Source: Tersicoccus sp. Bi-70
GTDB lineage: Bacteria > Actinomycetota > Actinomycetes > Actinomycetales > Micrococcaceae
Assembly: GCF_001968825.1 (NCBI RefSeq)
Contig: NZ_MIEU01000016.1
Coordinates: forward strand, 124,001-188,000
Direction: 5' to 3'
Length of the DNA: 64,000 nt
The position numbers and the translations under genes are program-made. Positions 43,001 through 52,022 of the stretch are shown one piece after another (the first letter of the stretch is position 1; every line of letters begins with the position of its first letter). The notes under the pieces were generated by a model. It was not told the origin of the DNA. It made no database searches and worked only from the letters and a program-made list of their open reading frames with translations.

Positions 43001-43849
43001 ATGCAGACGATCACGGTTCTCGGCAGCGGCGTTCTGGGGTCCCAGATCGCGTTCCAGTCCGCGTACCAGGGCAAGGACGTGGTGGTCCGCGACCTCGACG
43101 ACGCAACCCTGGCGACGCTGCCGCAGCGGTGGGCGTACCTGGCCGAGCAGTACCGCCGGGATCTGCCGGACGCCACGGACGCTTTGCTCGACGCCGCCGT
43201 CGCCCGCATCCGCGCGACCCGTGACCTGGCCGACGCCGTCGGCGACGCCGACCTCGTGATCGAGGCCGTGCCCGAGGTGCTGGACATCAAGCGGCAGACC
43301 TGGGCCGCGGTCGGCGAGGCGGCCCCCGAGCGGACCATCTTCGCCACCAACTCCTCCACCCTGCTGCCGAGCGCCATCGCCGACGCGACCGGCCGGCCCG
43401 AGCGCTTCCTCGCCCTGCACTTCGCCAACAACATCTGGGTGCAGAACACCGCCGAGGTGATGGGCCACCCGGGGACCGATCCGGCGTGCTTCGACGAGGT
43501 CGCGACGTTCGCGGAGGAGATCGGGATGGTGGTCATCCGGGTGCTCAAGGAGCAGCCCGGGTACGTGTTGAACTCGCTGCTGGTGCCCTTCCTGACCGCC
43601 GCGTCGCAGCTGTACGTGCGCGGCGTCGCCGACGTCGAGACGATCGACCTGACCTGGCGCAAGGCCACGGGAGCCCCGCTCGGCCCGTTCCAGATCTACG
43701 ACATCATCGGGATGCAGACCCCGTACAACCTGATGCGGACCAGCCCCGACGCCGATCTGCGCCAGTTCGCCGAGGTGCTCAAGCGGGACTACATCGACGC
43801 CGGCAAGCTCGGCCGGGCCACCGGCCAGGGCTTCTACGACTACCGCTGA
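43001..43849 (+). CDS. 3-hydroxyacyl-CoA dehydrogenase
   Basis: 282 aa, FadB2/3-hydroxybutyryl-CoA dehydrogenase type. The NAD-binding loop is VLGSGVLGSQIAFQSAYQG. Catalytic regions are FATNSSTLLPSAIADATG and RFLALHFANNIWVQNTAEVM (the His of the HFxNP-like motif; here Asn follows). The C-terminal domain has QPGYVLNSLLVPFLTAASQL and GKLGRATGQGFYDYR. CAGGAG precedes the ATG. The epoxide hydrolase gene starts 2 nt after the stop. Confidence 0.9.
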   Translation: MQTITVLGSGVLGSQIAFQSAYQGKDVVVRDLDDATLATLPQRWAYLAEQYRRDLPDATDALLDAAVARIRATRDLADAVGDADLVIEAVPEVLDIKRQTWAAVGEAAPERTIFATNSSTLLPSAIADATGRPERFLALHFANNIWVQNTAEVMGHPGTDPACFDEVATFAEEIGMVVIRVLKEQPGYVLNSLLVPFLTAASQLYVRGVADVETIDLTWRKATGAPLGPFQIYDIIGMQTPYNLMRTSPDADLRQFAEVLKRDYIDAGKLGRATGQGFYDYR

Positions 43850-43850
43850 C

Positions 43851-44693
43851 ATGGACGCCGCACCGGCCCGGCTGACCTCGTTCGTCCGCGACGGGTTGAC
43901 CTTCGACGTCACGGACTCCGGTCCCCTCGACGGGGACGTCGTCGTCCTGCTGCACGGCTTCCCGCAGAAGGCGACGTCGTGGGCGGGCGTCAGTGCCCGG
44001 CTGGCCGATCACGGCTACCGGACGGTGGCGCTGGACCAGCGCGGCTACTCCCCCGGAGCGAGGCCGCGCGGCCGTCGCGCATACCGCCTCGCCGAGCTGA
44101 CCGCCGACGTCGTCGCCCTGATCGACCGGCTCGGCGCCGGGCCCGTGCACCTGGCCGGGCACGACTGGGGCGCCAACGTCGGCTGGTCCGTCGCCGCGCA
44201 CCACCCCGAGCGGGTGCGGACGTGGACCGCGGTGTCGGTCCCGCACCCGGTGGCGTTCTCGCGTGCCCTGCGCTCACGGGCTCAGGCGCGCCGCTCCTGG
44301 TACATGGCGTTCTTCCAGCTGCCCCGCATCCCGGAGCTGGTGCTCTCCCGCACCGCTTCCGGCGGCCCGAAGCTGCTGGCCGGCGCCGGGATGGACGCCG
44401 CCGCGCTGGAGCGGTACCGGCACGAGATGGTCGACGGCGGCGCGCTGCCCGGGGCGCTCGGCTGGTACCGGGCGCTGCCGTTCATCTCCTCGACGCCCCG
44501 GGTCACCGTGCCGACGACGTTCGTCTGGAGCTCGCGCGACTCCGCGGTCTCCCGGCGCGCGGCGCAGCTGTGCGCGGACTCGGTCACCGGTCCGTACCGG
44601 TTCGTGGAGATCGGCGGGACCCACTGGATCCCCGACCAGCAGCCGGCCGCGATCGTCGACGCCTTCCTGGCGGGGGTCGACGCGGCGGACTGA
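43851..44693 (+). CDS. Epoxide hydrolase-like alpha/beta hydrolase
   Basis: 280 aa. The oxyanion motif HGFPQKATSW and the nucleophile elbow GHDWGANVGW carry Asp rather than Ser, as in epoxide hydrolases and haloalkane dehalogenases. The acid lies near WSSRDSAVSRRA, and the catalytic His is in GGTHWIPDQQP. The start ATG immediately follows the stop of the 3-hydroxyacyl-CoA dehydrogenase, so the two are co-translated. The substrate is unknown. Confidence 0.88.
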   Translation: MDAAPARLTSFVRDGLTFDVTDSGPLDGDVVVLLHGFPQKATSWAGVSARLADHGYRTVALDQRGYSPGARPRGRRAYRLAELTADVVALIDRLGAGPVHLAGHDWGANVGWSVAAHHPERVRTWTAVSVPHPVAFSRALRSRAQARRSWYMAFFQLPRIPELVLSRTASGGPKLLAGAGMDAAALERYRHEMVDGGALPGALGWYRALPFISSTPRVTVPTTFVWSSRDSAVSRRAAQLCADSVTGPYRFVEIGGTHWIPDQQPAAIVDAFLAGVDAAD

Positions 44694-44757
44694 CGCTCGT
44701 TCACGCTCGCTGACGCCCTGTTCCGCCGCGCTCAGCCGGCCGCCGGTTCCGGCCCGG

Positions 44758-46961
44758 TCAGGTCCGCGTACCGGTGGCATCCGGCTGAGGCACCGGCGCG
44801 GTGACGGCGGTACCCGCCGCCCCCTCGTCCGCGGCCCGCTGCTGGTCGGCCGCCTCCTGCAGGGCGGAGGTCTGGCGCAGCGGCGGGACGCGGAAGAACC
44901 ACGAGAGCACGAACGCCAGCAGGATGACCCCGAGCCCCACGCGGTAGATGGTCACGGCCGAGTCGATGAACCCGGTCATGAAGGTCCGCGTCAGCCGCGC
45001 GTCCGCGCCGTTGAGGAACGACGTGTCGCTGGTGATGCCGTTGCCACCGCCGCTGCCGCCGGTGGCGTTCGCCGCCCGGTCCGCCACCGTCGGCGCGAGC
45101 TGATCGACCCAGTGACGCCGCTGGCCAGCGTCCGCCCAGTTCACGACGAGCCGGCCGTCGGTCACGGTCGCCTGCGCCTGCCGGGCGGCCGCCTCGAGGG
45201 CCTGCGCCTGCGCGGCCGGGCGGGCCGCGGCCACCTGCTGGGCGATCGCGCCCGACGCGGCGCTCGCGGGGATCCTGCCCGCGGCCACCTGCTGCTGCAC
45301 CCCCGCCGTCACCCGCTGCGTCACGGCCGCGTCGGCGGCCTGCTTGGCGCGCTGCGCACCCTGGTCCAGTCCGGTCTGCACGTTCTCCTTCAGCGGCCCG
45401 ACGATCGGGTTCCAGATGGTGCGCATGACGCCGGCGTTGGCGGGGGCGGACGCGACCGACGGCGTCAGCGCGGCGTCGAGCGAGGACGCGAGGTCGCCCC
45501 GGTCGCCCATGGCGTGGGCGATGTTGGCCGGGATGACGGCGAAGAGGACCGAGAGCAGCACCGCGGTGCCCATCGTCCCGCCGATCTGCCGGAAGAACGT
45601 CGACGAGCTGGTGGCCACGCCCATGTCGCGCGGCGCCACGGCGCTCTGCGTCGCCAGCGTCAGGGTCTGCATCAGCTGCCCGAGGCCGAGGCCGATCAGG
45701 AACATGCCGATCATGACGTACCAGAGCGGGGAGTCGAGGCTGAGGAACACCAGCACCAGATAGCCGATGGCGGTGACCGCGGTGCCGGTGACCGGGAAGA
45801 TGCCGTACCGCCCCGTGTGGGAGATGATCTGCCCGGACCCGGCGGCGGCGATCATCAGGCCGAGCACCATCGGCAGGGTCGCGAACCCGGACTCGGTCGG
45901 CGTCAGACCGATGACGATCTGCAGGTACAGCGGCAGCGTCAGCATCGCCCCGAACATGGCGAAGCCGACGAGGAAGCCGAGCACGGTGGCCATCGAGAAC
46001 GCTCTCGAGCCGAACAGCTTCAGCGGGATGATCGCGTCGTCGCCCATCACCCGTTCGACGAGCAGGAAGGTGACCAGGCCGACGCCCCCGAGCACGTAGC
46101 AGGTGATCGCGCCGGGCGACACCCAGCCCCACTCGCGCCCCTGCTCGGCGACGAGGAGCAGCGGAACGAGGGTGACGATGACCGCGGTGGCACCCCACCA
46201 GTCGATCCGCGGGGTGCGGTGCTCACCCAACCGGGGCAGGTGCAGGAACGCGATGACCATGAGCAGGGCGACGACGCCGATGGGGACGTTGACGAGGAAC
46301 ACCCAGCGCCAGCCGGCGATCCACAGCACCTGGTCCGCCCCGGCGAACAGGCCGCCGATGAGCGGGCCGAGGACCGCCGAGACGCCGAAGATGGCGAGGA
46401 AGAACCCCTGGTAGGGGCACGTTCGCGCGGGGCCAGGATGTCGCCCATGATCGCGAGCGGCAGCGACATCAGGGCGCCGGCGCCGATGCCCTGGAAGGCG
46501 CGGCACGCGGCGAGCATGATCATCGACGTCGAGAAGCTCGAGAGCAGCGACCCGACGATGAACACGGTGATGCCGAAGAGGTACAGCGGGCGGCGGCCGA
46601 AGATGTCCGAGAGCTTGCCGTAGATCGGCGTCGCGATGGTCGAGGAGATCAGGTACGCGGTGGTGACCCAGGCCTGCTGGTCGAGGCCGTGCAGGTCGTC
46701 ACCGATCGTGCGGATCGCGGTGCCCACGATCGTCTGGTCCAGCGAGGCGAGGAACATGCCCGCCATCAGGCCGAGCAGCACCAGCAGGATCTGCCGGTGG
46801 GTCATGATCGGCGAGCCGCCCTCACCGGTACCGAACGTGCCGGGAGCCGGGCTCCCGGTCGGCTCGGACGGCGCATTCGCCGCGGAGTGACGGCCGCGTT
46901 CGGCGCGCGGGCGCAGCGACACCGTGCGCGGCCAGCGGCCGGCGGTGCTCGGAGTGGGCAT
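44758..46961 (-). pseudogene. DHA2-type MFS exporter with a one-base frameshift
   Basis: The N-terminal part (from ATG 46961) reads MTHRQILLVLLGLMAGMFLA, LDQTIVGTAIRTIGDDLHGL and YGKLSDIFGRRPLYLFGIT to GDILAPRERA. It should continue KYQGFF but the frame shifts by one base at the G run 46414-46417. The rest, from YQGFFLAIFGVSAVLGPLIG to the C-terminus, is intact with 14-helix topology. It includes a roughly 130-residue extracytoplasmic Ala/Gln-rich insert before the last helix (about 45000-45440). Either a recent authentic frameshift or a sequencing error in a homopolymer; otherwise a normal drug exporter. Confidence 0.75.
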
Positions 46962-47004
46962 CGGGGCCTCGGTTCTGCGGCGGCGAACGATTCTTCTGCA
47001 CGAG

Positions 47005-47034
47005 AACGTACCCCGCGGAACGTTTGTTTCCGCG
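47005..47034 (-). promoter_or_regulatory. MFS exporter promoter with operator-like repeat
   Basis: TACGTT on the minus strand (47005-47010) is the -10 box. CGCGGAA (47014-47020) and TTCCGCG (47028-47034) form a 7-bp inverted repeat around the -35 position. Repressor binding here would block transcription. Confidence 0.4.
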
Positions 47035-47127
47035 TGAGTCGACGGGGTCGGGCGCGGCTTGCCTCCCGCACGACGACGGGGCCGGCCGGGCATCCCGACC
47101 GGCCCCGTCGCGGGAACCACGGAGGCG

Positions 47128-47352
47128 TCAGCCGGCGTGCTTGCCCAGCGCCGCCAGCGCGACCGCGGCGGCGATGTACTTGTTGTTGCCCAGGTCGCCG
47201 ATCGTCTTGACCTTGAAGGCCTCCGCGATCTTCTCCCCCGTGGCATCCGTGACGCCGGCGAGGGCGGAGATCGGCGCGTTGAGGATCTCCTCCATCGAGG
47301 AGTCCTCGTACGCCTTGTCGAGGAGCTTGGCGAGGTTGACGGAAACTGCCAT
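47128..47352 (-). CDS. Small helix-hairpin-helix protein
   Basis: 74 aa. MAVSVNLAKLLDKAYEDSS is followed by a helix-hairpin-helix-like unit (LAGVTDATGEKIAEAFKVKT, IGDLGNNKYIAAAVALAAL). Proteins of this size and pattern are conserved in actinobacteria; DNA binding is suggested by the fold only. ATG 47352 is preceded by GGAGGGAGAACG, and a TAGACT -10 box lies 49 nt upstream. Confidence 0.8.
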   Translation of the reverse strand: MAVSVNLAKLLDKAYEDSSMEEILNAPISALAGVTDATGEKIAEAFKVKTIGDLGNNKYIAAAVALAALGKHAG

Positions 47353-47400
47353 GGTTCGTTCTCCCTCCACGAACGGACCCCGGTGGTCCGGCCGAGTGCG

Positions 47401-47444
47401 AGTCTAGGGTCGCGATCAGGACGCGAATATCAGCAGGCTGATCA
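47401..47444 (-). promoter_or_regulatory. Promoter of the helix-hairpin-helix gene
   Basis: TAGACT on the minus strand (47401-47406) is the -10 box. Just upstream, 47430-47444 reads TCAGCAGGCTGATCA, near-identical to the palindrome before the 3-hydroxyacyl-CoA dehydrogenase gene. Confidence 0.45.
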
Positions 47445-47470
47445 GTGCGGGTCGCCGCTGACCGGCGCGA

Positions 47471-47515
47471 ACGACGAAGGCCCCGTGATCGGCGTGATCA
47501 CGGGGCCTTCGTCGT
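47471..47515. terminator. 20-bp terminator hairpin beside tRNA-Asn
   Basis: A perfect 20-bp stem (47471-47490 with 47496-47515) carries a 5-nt loop and begins 8 nt after the tRNA-Asn 3' end. It separates the tRNA from the promoter of the next minus-strand gene. Confidence 0.8.
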
Positions 47516-47522
47516 GGTGATG

Positions 47523-47595
47523 CTCCCCCGACTGGACTCGAACCAGTAACCCTTCGATTAACAGTCGAATGCTCTGCCAATTGAGCTACGGGGGA
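47523..47595 (-). tRNA. tRNA-Asn (GTT anticodon)
   Basis: 73 nt, complete cloverleaf. The acceptor stem TCCCCCG pairs with CGGGGGA, discriminator G. The anticodon arm is TCGAC..., loop CTGTTAA, anticodon GTT. The T arm contains TTCGAGT. CCA is not encoded. It lies downstream of dnaG on the same strand. Confidence 0.97.
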
Positions 47596-47648
47596 ATGAA
47601 GCAGGTACTACCGTACCAGTCCGGACGGGCCCGGATGAAATCGGCGGA

Positions 47649-49814
47649 TCACTGCGGGCGCAGGGCTCGGCGCTGCCGTTCGAGCTCCATCAACTCCTGC
47701 TGGAGGGCCCGCGCACGGTCCGCATCGGCGCCGCTGTCGAGCCGCTGCAACTGGGCCAGCATGTCCTGTTTCCGGCGGGCGATCTGCGCGTCGAAGAGGT
47801 GGTGCAGCACCCCTTCCGCATAGGCCTTCAGGTTCTCCTCGCTCGACGCCGGCAGCGGCGTGACCGCCAGCTCCGAGACGAAACCGCGCAGCACCTCGGG
47901 CACCTCGTCGAGGACGGCATCGGCCCAGCGCGAGGCGGGCGCACCCGCGGCGCCGGCGGCGACGATGCCCTCGTGTACCGCACGGTGGGCGGGTTCGCGC
48001 AGGACGGCGGCGTCGAACCGGTCCCAGTCCGACGCGGTCAGCGCTCCCGGGACCTGCAGGACCACCTCGAGGGCCTTGCGCTCCATGCCGACGGCCGGAT
48101 CGCGCCAGTCCGGGCGGGGAAAGCTCCGGCCGCCTCCGGGCAGCGGTCGGGCGGGTATGCCGTCCTCGTCGACCCGGGTGGCACCGGCAAAATGCCCGGC
48201 GTCCGGGGCCTGTGCTCCGGCCTCGTCGGGCCACCGGTCGTCGCGTCGGTCGTCGGACCGGCGGCCGTCGGACTGCCGGCCGTCGCGGCGGTCGTTCCGG
48301 CCGTCGTTCCGGCCCTGCGGATACCGATCCCGCTGCTGACCGGCACCACGCTGGCCGCGCTCGTTCTGGCTGCGACCGGTCTGCCCGTGCCCGTTCTGAC
48401 TGAGCCCGGCCTGGCTCCGCCCGGTCTGCGCGTGCCCGATCTGCCCGCGCTCGTTCTGATTGTGCCCCTTCTGCGCGCTGCCGGTCGGAGTGTGCCGGCC
48501 GGCGGCGGCGACCGCGGCGGTGACGTCCTCCACCGGCATGCCGAGCCAGCCGGCGAGCTCCCGGGCGTACCCGGGGCGGATGGCGGCGTCACGGATCCCG
48601 GCGACCACGGGGGCGGAAGCCCGCAGCGCCCGGACCCGACCCTCGACGGTCTCCAGGTCGAAGTTCTTCAGCGTGGCCCGGATCGCGAACTCGAACAGGG
48701 GCCGCCGGGACTCGAGCAGGTGCCGGACGGCTGTGTCGCCTCCCGTCAGGCGGAGGTCGTTCGGGTCCGCGCCGGTCGGCTCCACGGCCACGTAGGTCTG
48801 CGCCACGAACTTCTGGTCCTCGTCGAACGCCTTGAGCGCGGCCTTCTGCCCGGCCTCGTCGCCGTCGAACGTGAAGATCACCTCACCGCCGCTGCCGTCG
48901 TCGGAGAGCAGCCGGCGGACCAGCTTGATGTGCTCGCCGCCGAATGCGGTACCGCAGGTCGCCACCGCCGTACGGATCCCGGCGAGGTGGCAGGCCATCA
49001 CGTCGGTGTAGCCCTCGACGACCACGAGCTGGCGGGTGCGCGCGACGTCCTTCTTGGCCAGATCCAGCCCATAGAGCACCTGCGACTTCTTGTAGAGCGC
49101 CGTCTCCGGGGTGTTGAGGTACTTGGGGCCCTGGTCGTCGTCGTGCAGGCGGCGTGCACCGAATCCGATCGTCTCCCCGGCGATGGTGCGGATCGGCCAG
49201 ATCAGCCGGCCGCGGAACCGGTCGTAGAGCCCGCGGTTGCCGGCGGTGAAGATGCCGGTCTGCCCGAGTTCCTCGTCGGTGAAGCCCTTGCCGCGCAGGT
49301 GCTTGAGCAGGTGGTCCCAGCCCTGCGGCGCGTAGCCGACACCGAAGTGGGCGGCGTCCTCGGCGGTGAAGCCCTTCTCCGTGAGGAAGTCCCGGGCGAT
49401 GGCGGCACCGGGCGTGCGCAGCTGGGCGACGAAGTACTCGGCGGCGACCTTGTGCGCGTCCACGAGCCGCTGCCGCTTGCCGACGTCCTCGCGGCGCGGG
49501 CCGGAGCCCTGCTCGTACTGCAGCTCGTAGTTGAGCCGGTGCGCGAGCTTCTCGACGGCCTCGGTGAAGGTGACGTGGTCCATGGCCTGGACGAAGGCGA
49601 ACACGTCGCCCTTCTCGCCGCAGCCGAAGCAGTGGTAGCGGCCGATCTGAGGGCGGACGGTGAACGAGGGGGAACGCTCGTCGTGGAACGGGCAGAGGCC
49701 CTTCCAGCTGCCGACGCCGGCGGTGCGGAGGGTCACGTGCTCACCGACGATGTCCCGCAGGTCGGTGCGCTCACGGACGGTGTCGATGTCCTCCCGCCGT
49801 ATCAGTCCCGCCAC
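47649..49814 (-). CDS. dnaG: DNA primase
   Basis: 721 aa. The CHC2 zinc finger is CPFHDERSPSFTVRP...YHCFGCGEKGD (near residues 41-68). The RNAP/TOPRIM core has VVVEGYTDVMACHLAGI (metal Glu) and FTFDGDEAGQKAALKAF (DxD). The C-terminal helicase-binding domain starts near residue 590. Between them, about residues 440-560 form a Gln/Asn/Gly/Arg/His- then Arg/Asp-rich repetitive linker, longer than usual. The GTG start lies 6 nt after a TAGACT -10 box, suggesting a leaderless message. It makes primers for chromosome replication. Confidence 0.97.
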   Translation of the reverse strand: MAGLIRREDIDTVRERTDLRDIVGEHVTLRTAGVGSWKGLCPFHDERSPSFTVRPQIGRYHCFGCGEKGDVFAFVQAMDHVTFTEAVEKLAHRLNYELQYEQGSGPRREDVGKRQRLVDAHKVAAEYFVAQLRTPGAAIARDFLTEKGFTAEDAAHFGVGYAPQGWDHLLKHLRGKGFTDEELGQTGIFTAGNRGLYDRFRGRLIWPIRTIAGETIGFGARRLHDDDQGPKYLNTPETALYKKSQVLYGLDLAKKDVARTRQLVVVEGYTDVMACHLAGIRTAVATCGTAFGGEHIKLVRRLLSDDGSGGEVIFTFDGDEAGQKAALKAFDEDQKFVAQTYVAVEPTGADPNDLRLTGGDTAVRHLLESRRPLFEFAIRATLKNFDLETVEGRVRALRASAPVVAGIRDAAIRPGYARELAGWLGMPVEDVTAAVAAAGRHTPTGSAQKGHNQNERGQIGHAQTGRSQAGLSQNGHGQTGRSQNERGQRGAGQQRDRYPQGRNDGRNDRRDGRQSDGRRSDDRRDDRWPDEAGAQAPDAGHFAGATRVDEDGIPARPLPGGGRSFPRPDWRDPAVGMERKALEVVLQVPGALTASDWDRFDAAVLREPAHRAVHEGIVAAGAAGAPASRWADAVLDEVPEVLRGFVSELAVTPLPASSEENLKAYAEGVLHHLFDAQIARRKQDMLAQLQRLDSGADADRARALQQELMELERQRRALRPQ

Positions 49815-49820
49815 GGCTCC

Positions 49821-49826
49821 AGTCTA
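49821..49826 (-). promoter_or_regulatory. Leaderless -10 box of dnaG
   Basis: TAGACT on the minus strand (49821-49826) is separated by 6 nt from the GTG start at 49814. A 73-bp palindromic element lies 53 bp upstream. Confidence 0.55.
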
Positions 49827-49879
49827 GCCAGCGGCACCGACACTCCCCGCCGTCGTCCACCGGCGCCCGGGCCACCCAC

Positions 49880-49952
49880 CGCCAGCTCGTCAATGGATGT
49901 CGCATCCACCCCGGTGTCGAGCCCCGATGGAGCATCTGTCGGCGAGCTGGCG
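49880..49952. repeat. 73-bp palindromic intergenic element, copy 2
   Basis: Runs from CGCCAGCTCG to CGAGCTGGCG. The left arm continues TCAATGGATGTCGCATCC (arm A) and the right arm complement CCGACAGATGCTCCATCG (arm B), so this copy is reversed relative to copies 1, 3 and 4. It lies just beyond the stop of the minus-strand gene at 49960 and upstream of dnaG. Confidence 0.88.
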
Positions 49953-49959
49953 GGAGAGC

Positions 49960-50523
49960 TCAGCGCAGCAGCAGCCAGGTGATCACCCCGACGACGGCGA
50001 ACGCCACCACGGCGACGATCGACCCGACGAGCACCTTCTTCTCCGCGAGGCCGGTGTTGGCGCGGCGGGTCCAGCCGGAGTCGGCCAGGGCGTCGTCGAC
50101 GAAGGCGAAGATCGCCCCGATCGGGTTGCGCGCCAGCTCGGCGGGCGCCTCCCACCGCACACCCTCACGGCGCAGTCCGGCGGTGCCGCCCCGGCCGACG
50201 CGGGGCACCAGCGCCGGTCCGCCGATCAGAGGTTCGGGACGGTCGGGGTTCGCGCCGTCCTGCCAGGCCAGCTCGCGTGCGGCGGCGCGGAGGACGTAGG
50301 TACGCCCGGTCTCGTCCAGGTCCAGCGTGACCTCGGGGGCCACGGGCAGGCCGGCGTCGCGCAGCCGGCCACCCCACCCGCCGGCGGAGAGGGCGAGCCG
50401 GACGACGGCGCCGTCGCCGGCGCGTTCGACGGTGAACGGGCTGCCCTGGGCCCGACGCTTGAGGTCCTTGATCAGGGAGGCCCGGCTCGGGGCGGCACTC
50501 CCCCGGGGCGAGCTGCCGCTCAC
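49960..50523 (-). CDS. Membrane-anchored protein of unknown function (dgt-dnaG neighbour)
   Basis: 187 aa, not recognised as a named family. The N-terminal two thirds is soluble (SLIKDLKRRAQGSPFTVERA, VTLDLDETGRTYVLRAAARE) and the C-terminus is a single membrane helix, LVGSIVAVVAFAVVGVITWL, followed by LLR. This makes a tail-anchored cytoplasmic protein. The GTG start overlaps the dgt stop as GTGA, so it is coupled to dgt. Position between dgt and dnaG suggests a nucleotide or replication link, which is only an inference. Confidence 0.8.
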   Translation of the reverse strand: MSGSSPRGSAAPSRASLIKDLKRRAQGSPFTVERAGDGAVVRLALSAGGWGGRLRDAGLPVAPEVTLDLDETGRTYVLRAAARELAWQDGANPDRPEPLIGGPALVPRVGRGGTAGLRREGVRWEAPAELARNPIGAIFAFVDDALADSGWTRRANTGLAEKKVLVGSIVAVVAFAVVGVITWLLLR

Positions 50524-52022
50524 CACAGCCGCTGCCGCTGCCGGCCGAGCGGGCTGAGCCGGCCGTACCACGCGAGGGCGGACATGTCGGTCAGCGAGGC
50601 GACCTGGTCGACGACGATGCGCAGCCGCGCGTCGTCGTCCGCGGCGTCCCGCCAGTCGACGGCGAACATCGGGTCCAGGTGCTGGTCCCCCGTGGAGGCG
50701 AGCATGGTGACGAGCTGCGTGAGGACCTCGCGCTGCTCCTCGTAGATCGGCTGCCGGTCGTAGCTGGTCATGACGAAGGTCGTGGCGATGCCCTTCATGA
50801 CGGCGATCTCGGTGACCGTGTCGGCCGGGACCACGACGTCGGCGGCGTAGCGAGTCAGCGGGTCCGGGCCGTAGATCGCCCGGGTGGCCTCGAGAGCGCT
50901 CTGGCAGAACCGGCCGATCAGCTGGCTCGTCATGTCCTTCAGGGCGGCCCGGCCGGCGCGGTCGACCCCGGAATCGCGCACCCACACCGCGCTGGCCTCC
51001 AGGCGCGCCAGGGCGGCGTCCACCTCGGCCGGGTCGGTGTGCGGCAGGTACCACTGGCGCGTGTACTCGATCACCCGGTCGCGGGTGTCCCGGTCGGTGA
51101 GCTGGCTCAGCTGCAGGTGGCCGGAGACGATGGCGTCCTCGACGTCGTGCACCGAGTAGGAGATGTCGTCGGCCAGGTCCATCACCTGCGCCTCGATGCA
51201 ACTGCGACCCGGCTCGGCGCCGTCGCGCAGCCAGGTGAAGACGGGCAGGTCGTCCTCGTAGACGCCGAACTTGCTGGTCCGCACGCCGTGGATCAGCGGA
51301 GCATCCTTGGCCGACCACGGATACTTGCACGCGGCGTCGAGGCTCGCGCGCGTCAGATTCAGGCCGGCCGAGCCGCCGTCGCCGGTGACGACCTTCGGCT
51401 CGAGCCGGCTGAGCAGGCGCAGGGTCTGGGCGTTGCCCTCGAAGCCGCCGATGTTCTGGGCGAGCTGGTTGAGGGTGGCCTCCCCGTTGTGGCCGAACGG
51501 CGGGTGGCCGAGGTCGTGGGAGAGGCACGCGGCGTCGACGACGTCGGGGTCGCAGCCGAGCAGCCGGCCGAGCTCCCGCCCGACCTGGGCGACCTCGAGG
51601 CTGTGGGTGAGGCGGGTGCGCACGAAGTCATCGGTGTCCGGGGAGACGACCTGCGTCTTCGCCCCGAGCCGGCGCAGCGCGGAGGAGTGCAGGACGCGGG
51701 CGCGGTCCCGCTCGAAGTCGGTGCGGTGCCGCTTCTTGGGGCTCTCGGGCACCCAGCGTTCGACGTCGGCGTCGGTGTAGCCGGACGGCAGACCGGCGCC
51801 GTCGGCACCGTCCAGGCTGCCGGAACCCGGCGTCGTGATGCCGTGCTCGACGACGCGGACGGTACCGGCGAGGGACGCGGTGGGCTCGGCGGTGGCGGCG
51901 AGGCCGCCCTCGCCCGCGGCCGGGGTGTCGGTCACCCGTCCAGCGGGCACGCCCGCGGCACTGTCGGCCGTCCCGTCCGCCGCTCCGTCCGCGGCGCGGA
52001 TTCCGGGTGCCCGCTCAGCCAC
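50520..52022 (-). CDS. dgt: Deoxyguanosinetriphosphate triphosphohydrolase
   Basis: 500 aa HD-domain dNTPase, converting dGTP to deoxyguanosine and triphosphate. Motifs are FERDRARVLHSSALRRLGAK, RTRLTHSLEVAQVGRELGRL (the first metal His) and AACLSHDLGHPPFGHNGEAT (HD...H). An N-terminal extension of about 80 low-complexity Ala/Gly residues is not conserved, so a start inside it is possible. The GTG at 52022 overlaps the dusB stop by 8 bp, supporting co-translation. Confidence 0.93.
   Translation of the reverse strand: MAERAPGIRAADGAADGTADSAAGVPAGRVTDTPAAGEGGLAATAEPTASLAGTVRVVEHGITTPGSGSLDGADGAGLPSGYTDADVERWVPESPKKRHRTDFERDRARVLHSSALRRLGAKTQVVSPDTDDFVRTRLTHSLEVAQVGRELGRLLGCDPDVVDAACLSHDLGHPPFGHNGEATLNQLAQNIGGFEGNAQTLRLLSRLEPKVVTGDGGSAGLNLTRASLDAACKYPWSAKDAPLIHGVRTSKFGVYEDDLPVFTWLRDGAEPGRSCIEAQVMDLADDISYSVHDVEDAIVSGHLQLSQLTDRDTRDRVIEYTRQWYLPHTDPAEVDAALARLEASAVWVRDSGVDRAGRAALKDMTSQLIGRFCQSALEATRAIYGPDPLTRYAADVVVPADTVTEIAVMKGIATTFVMTSYDRQPIYEEQREVLTQLVTMLASTGDQHLDPMFAVDWRDAADDDARLRIVVDQVASLTDMSALAWYGRLSPLGRQRQRLW

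Noticed and set aside
44758-46961. Two separate MFS genes in place of one
   Set aside because: The second frame has no start or upstream signal, and the two parts join exactly at a conserved MFS motif with a one-base phase error.
47461-47520. 20-bp perfect palindrome near tRNA-Asn as an attachment site or mobile repeat
   Set aside because: Its position directly after the tRNA, 5-nt loop and single occurrence fit a terminator; no flanking mobile gene or second copy was seen.
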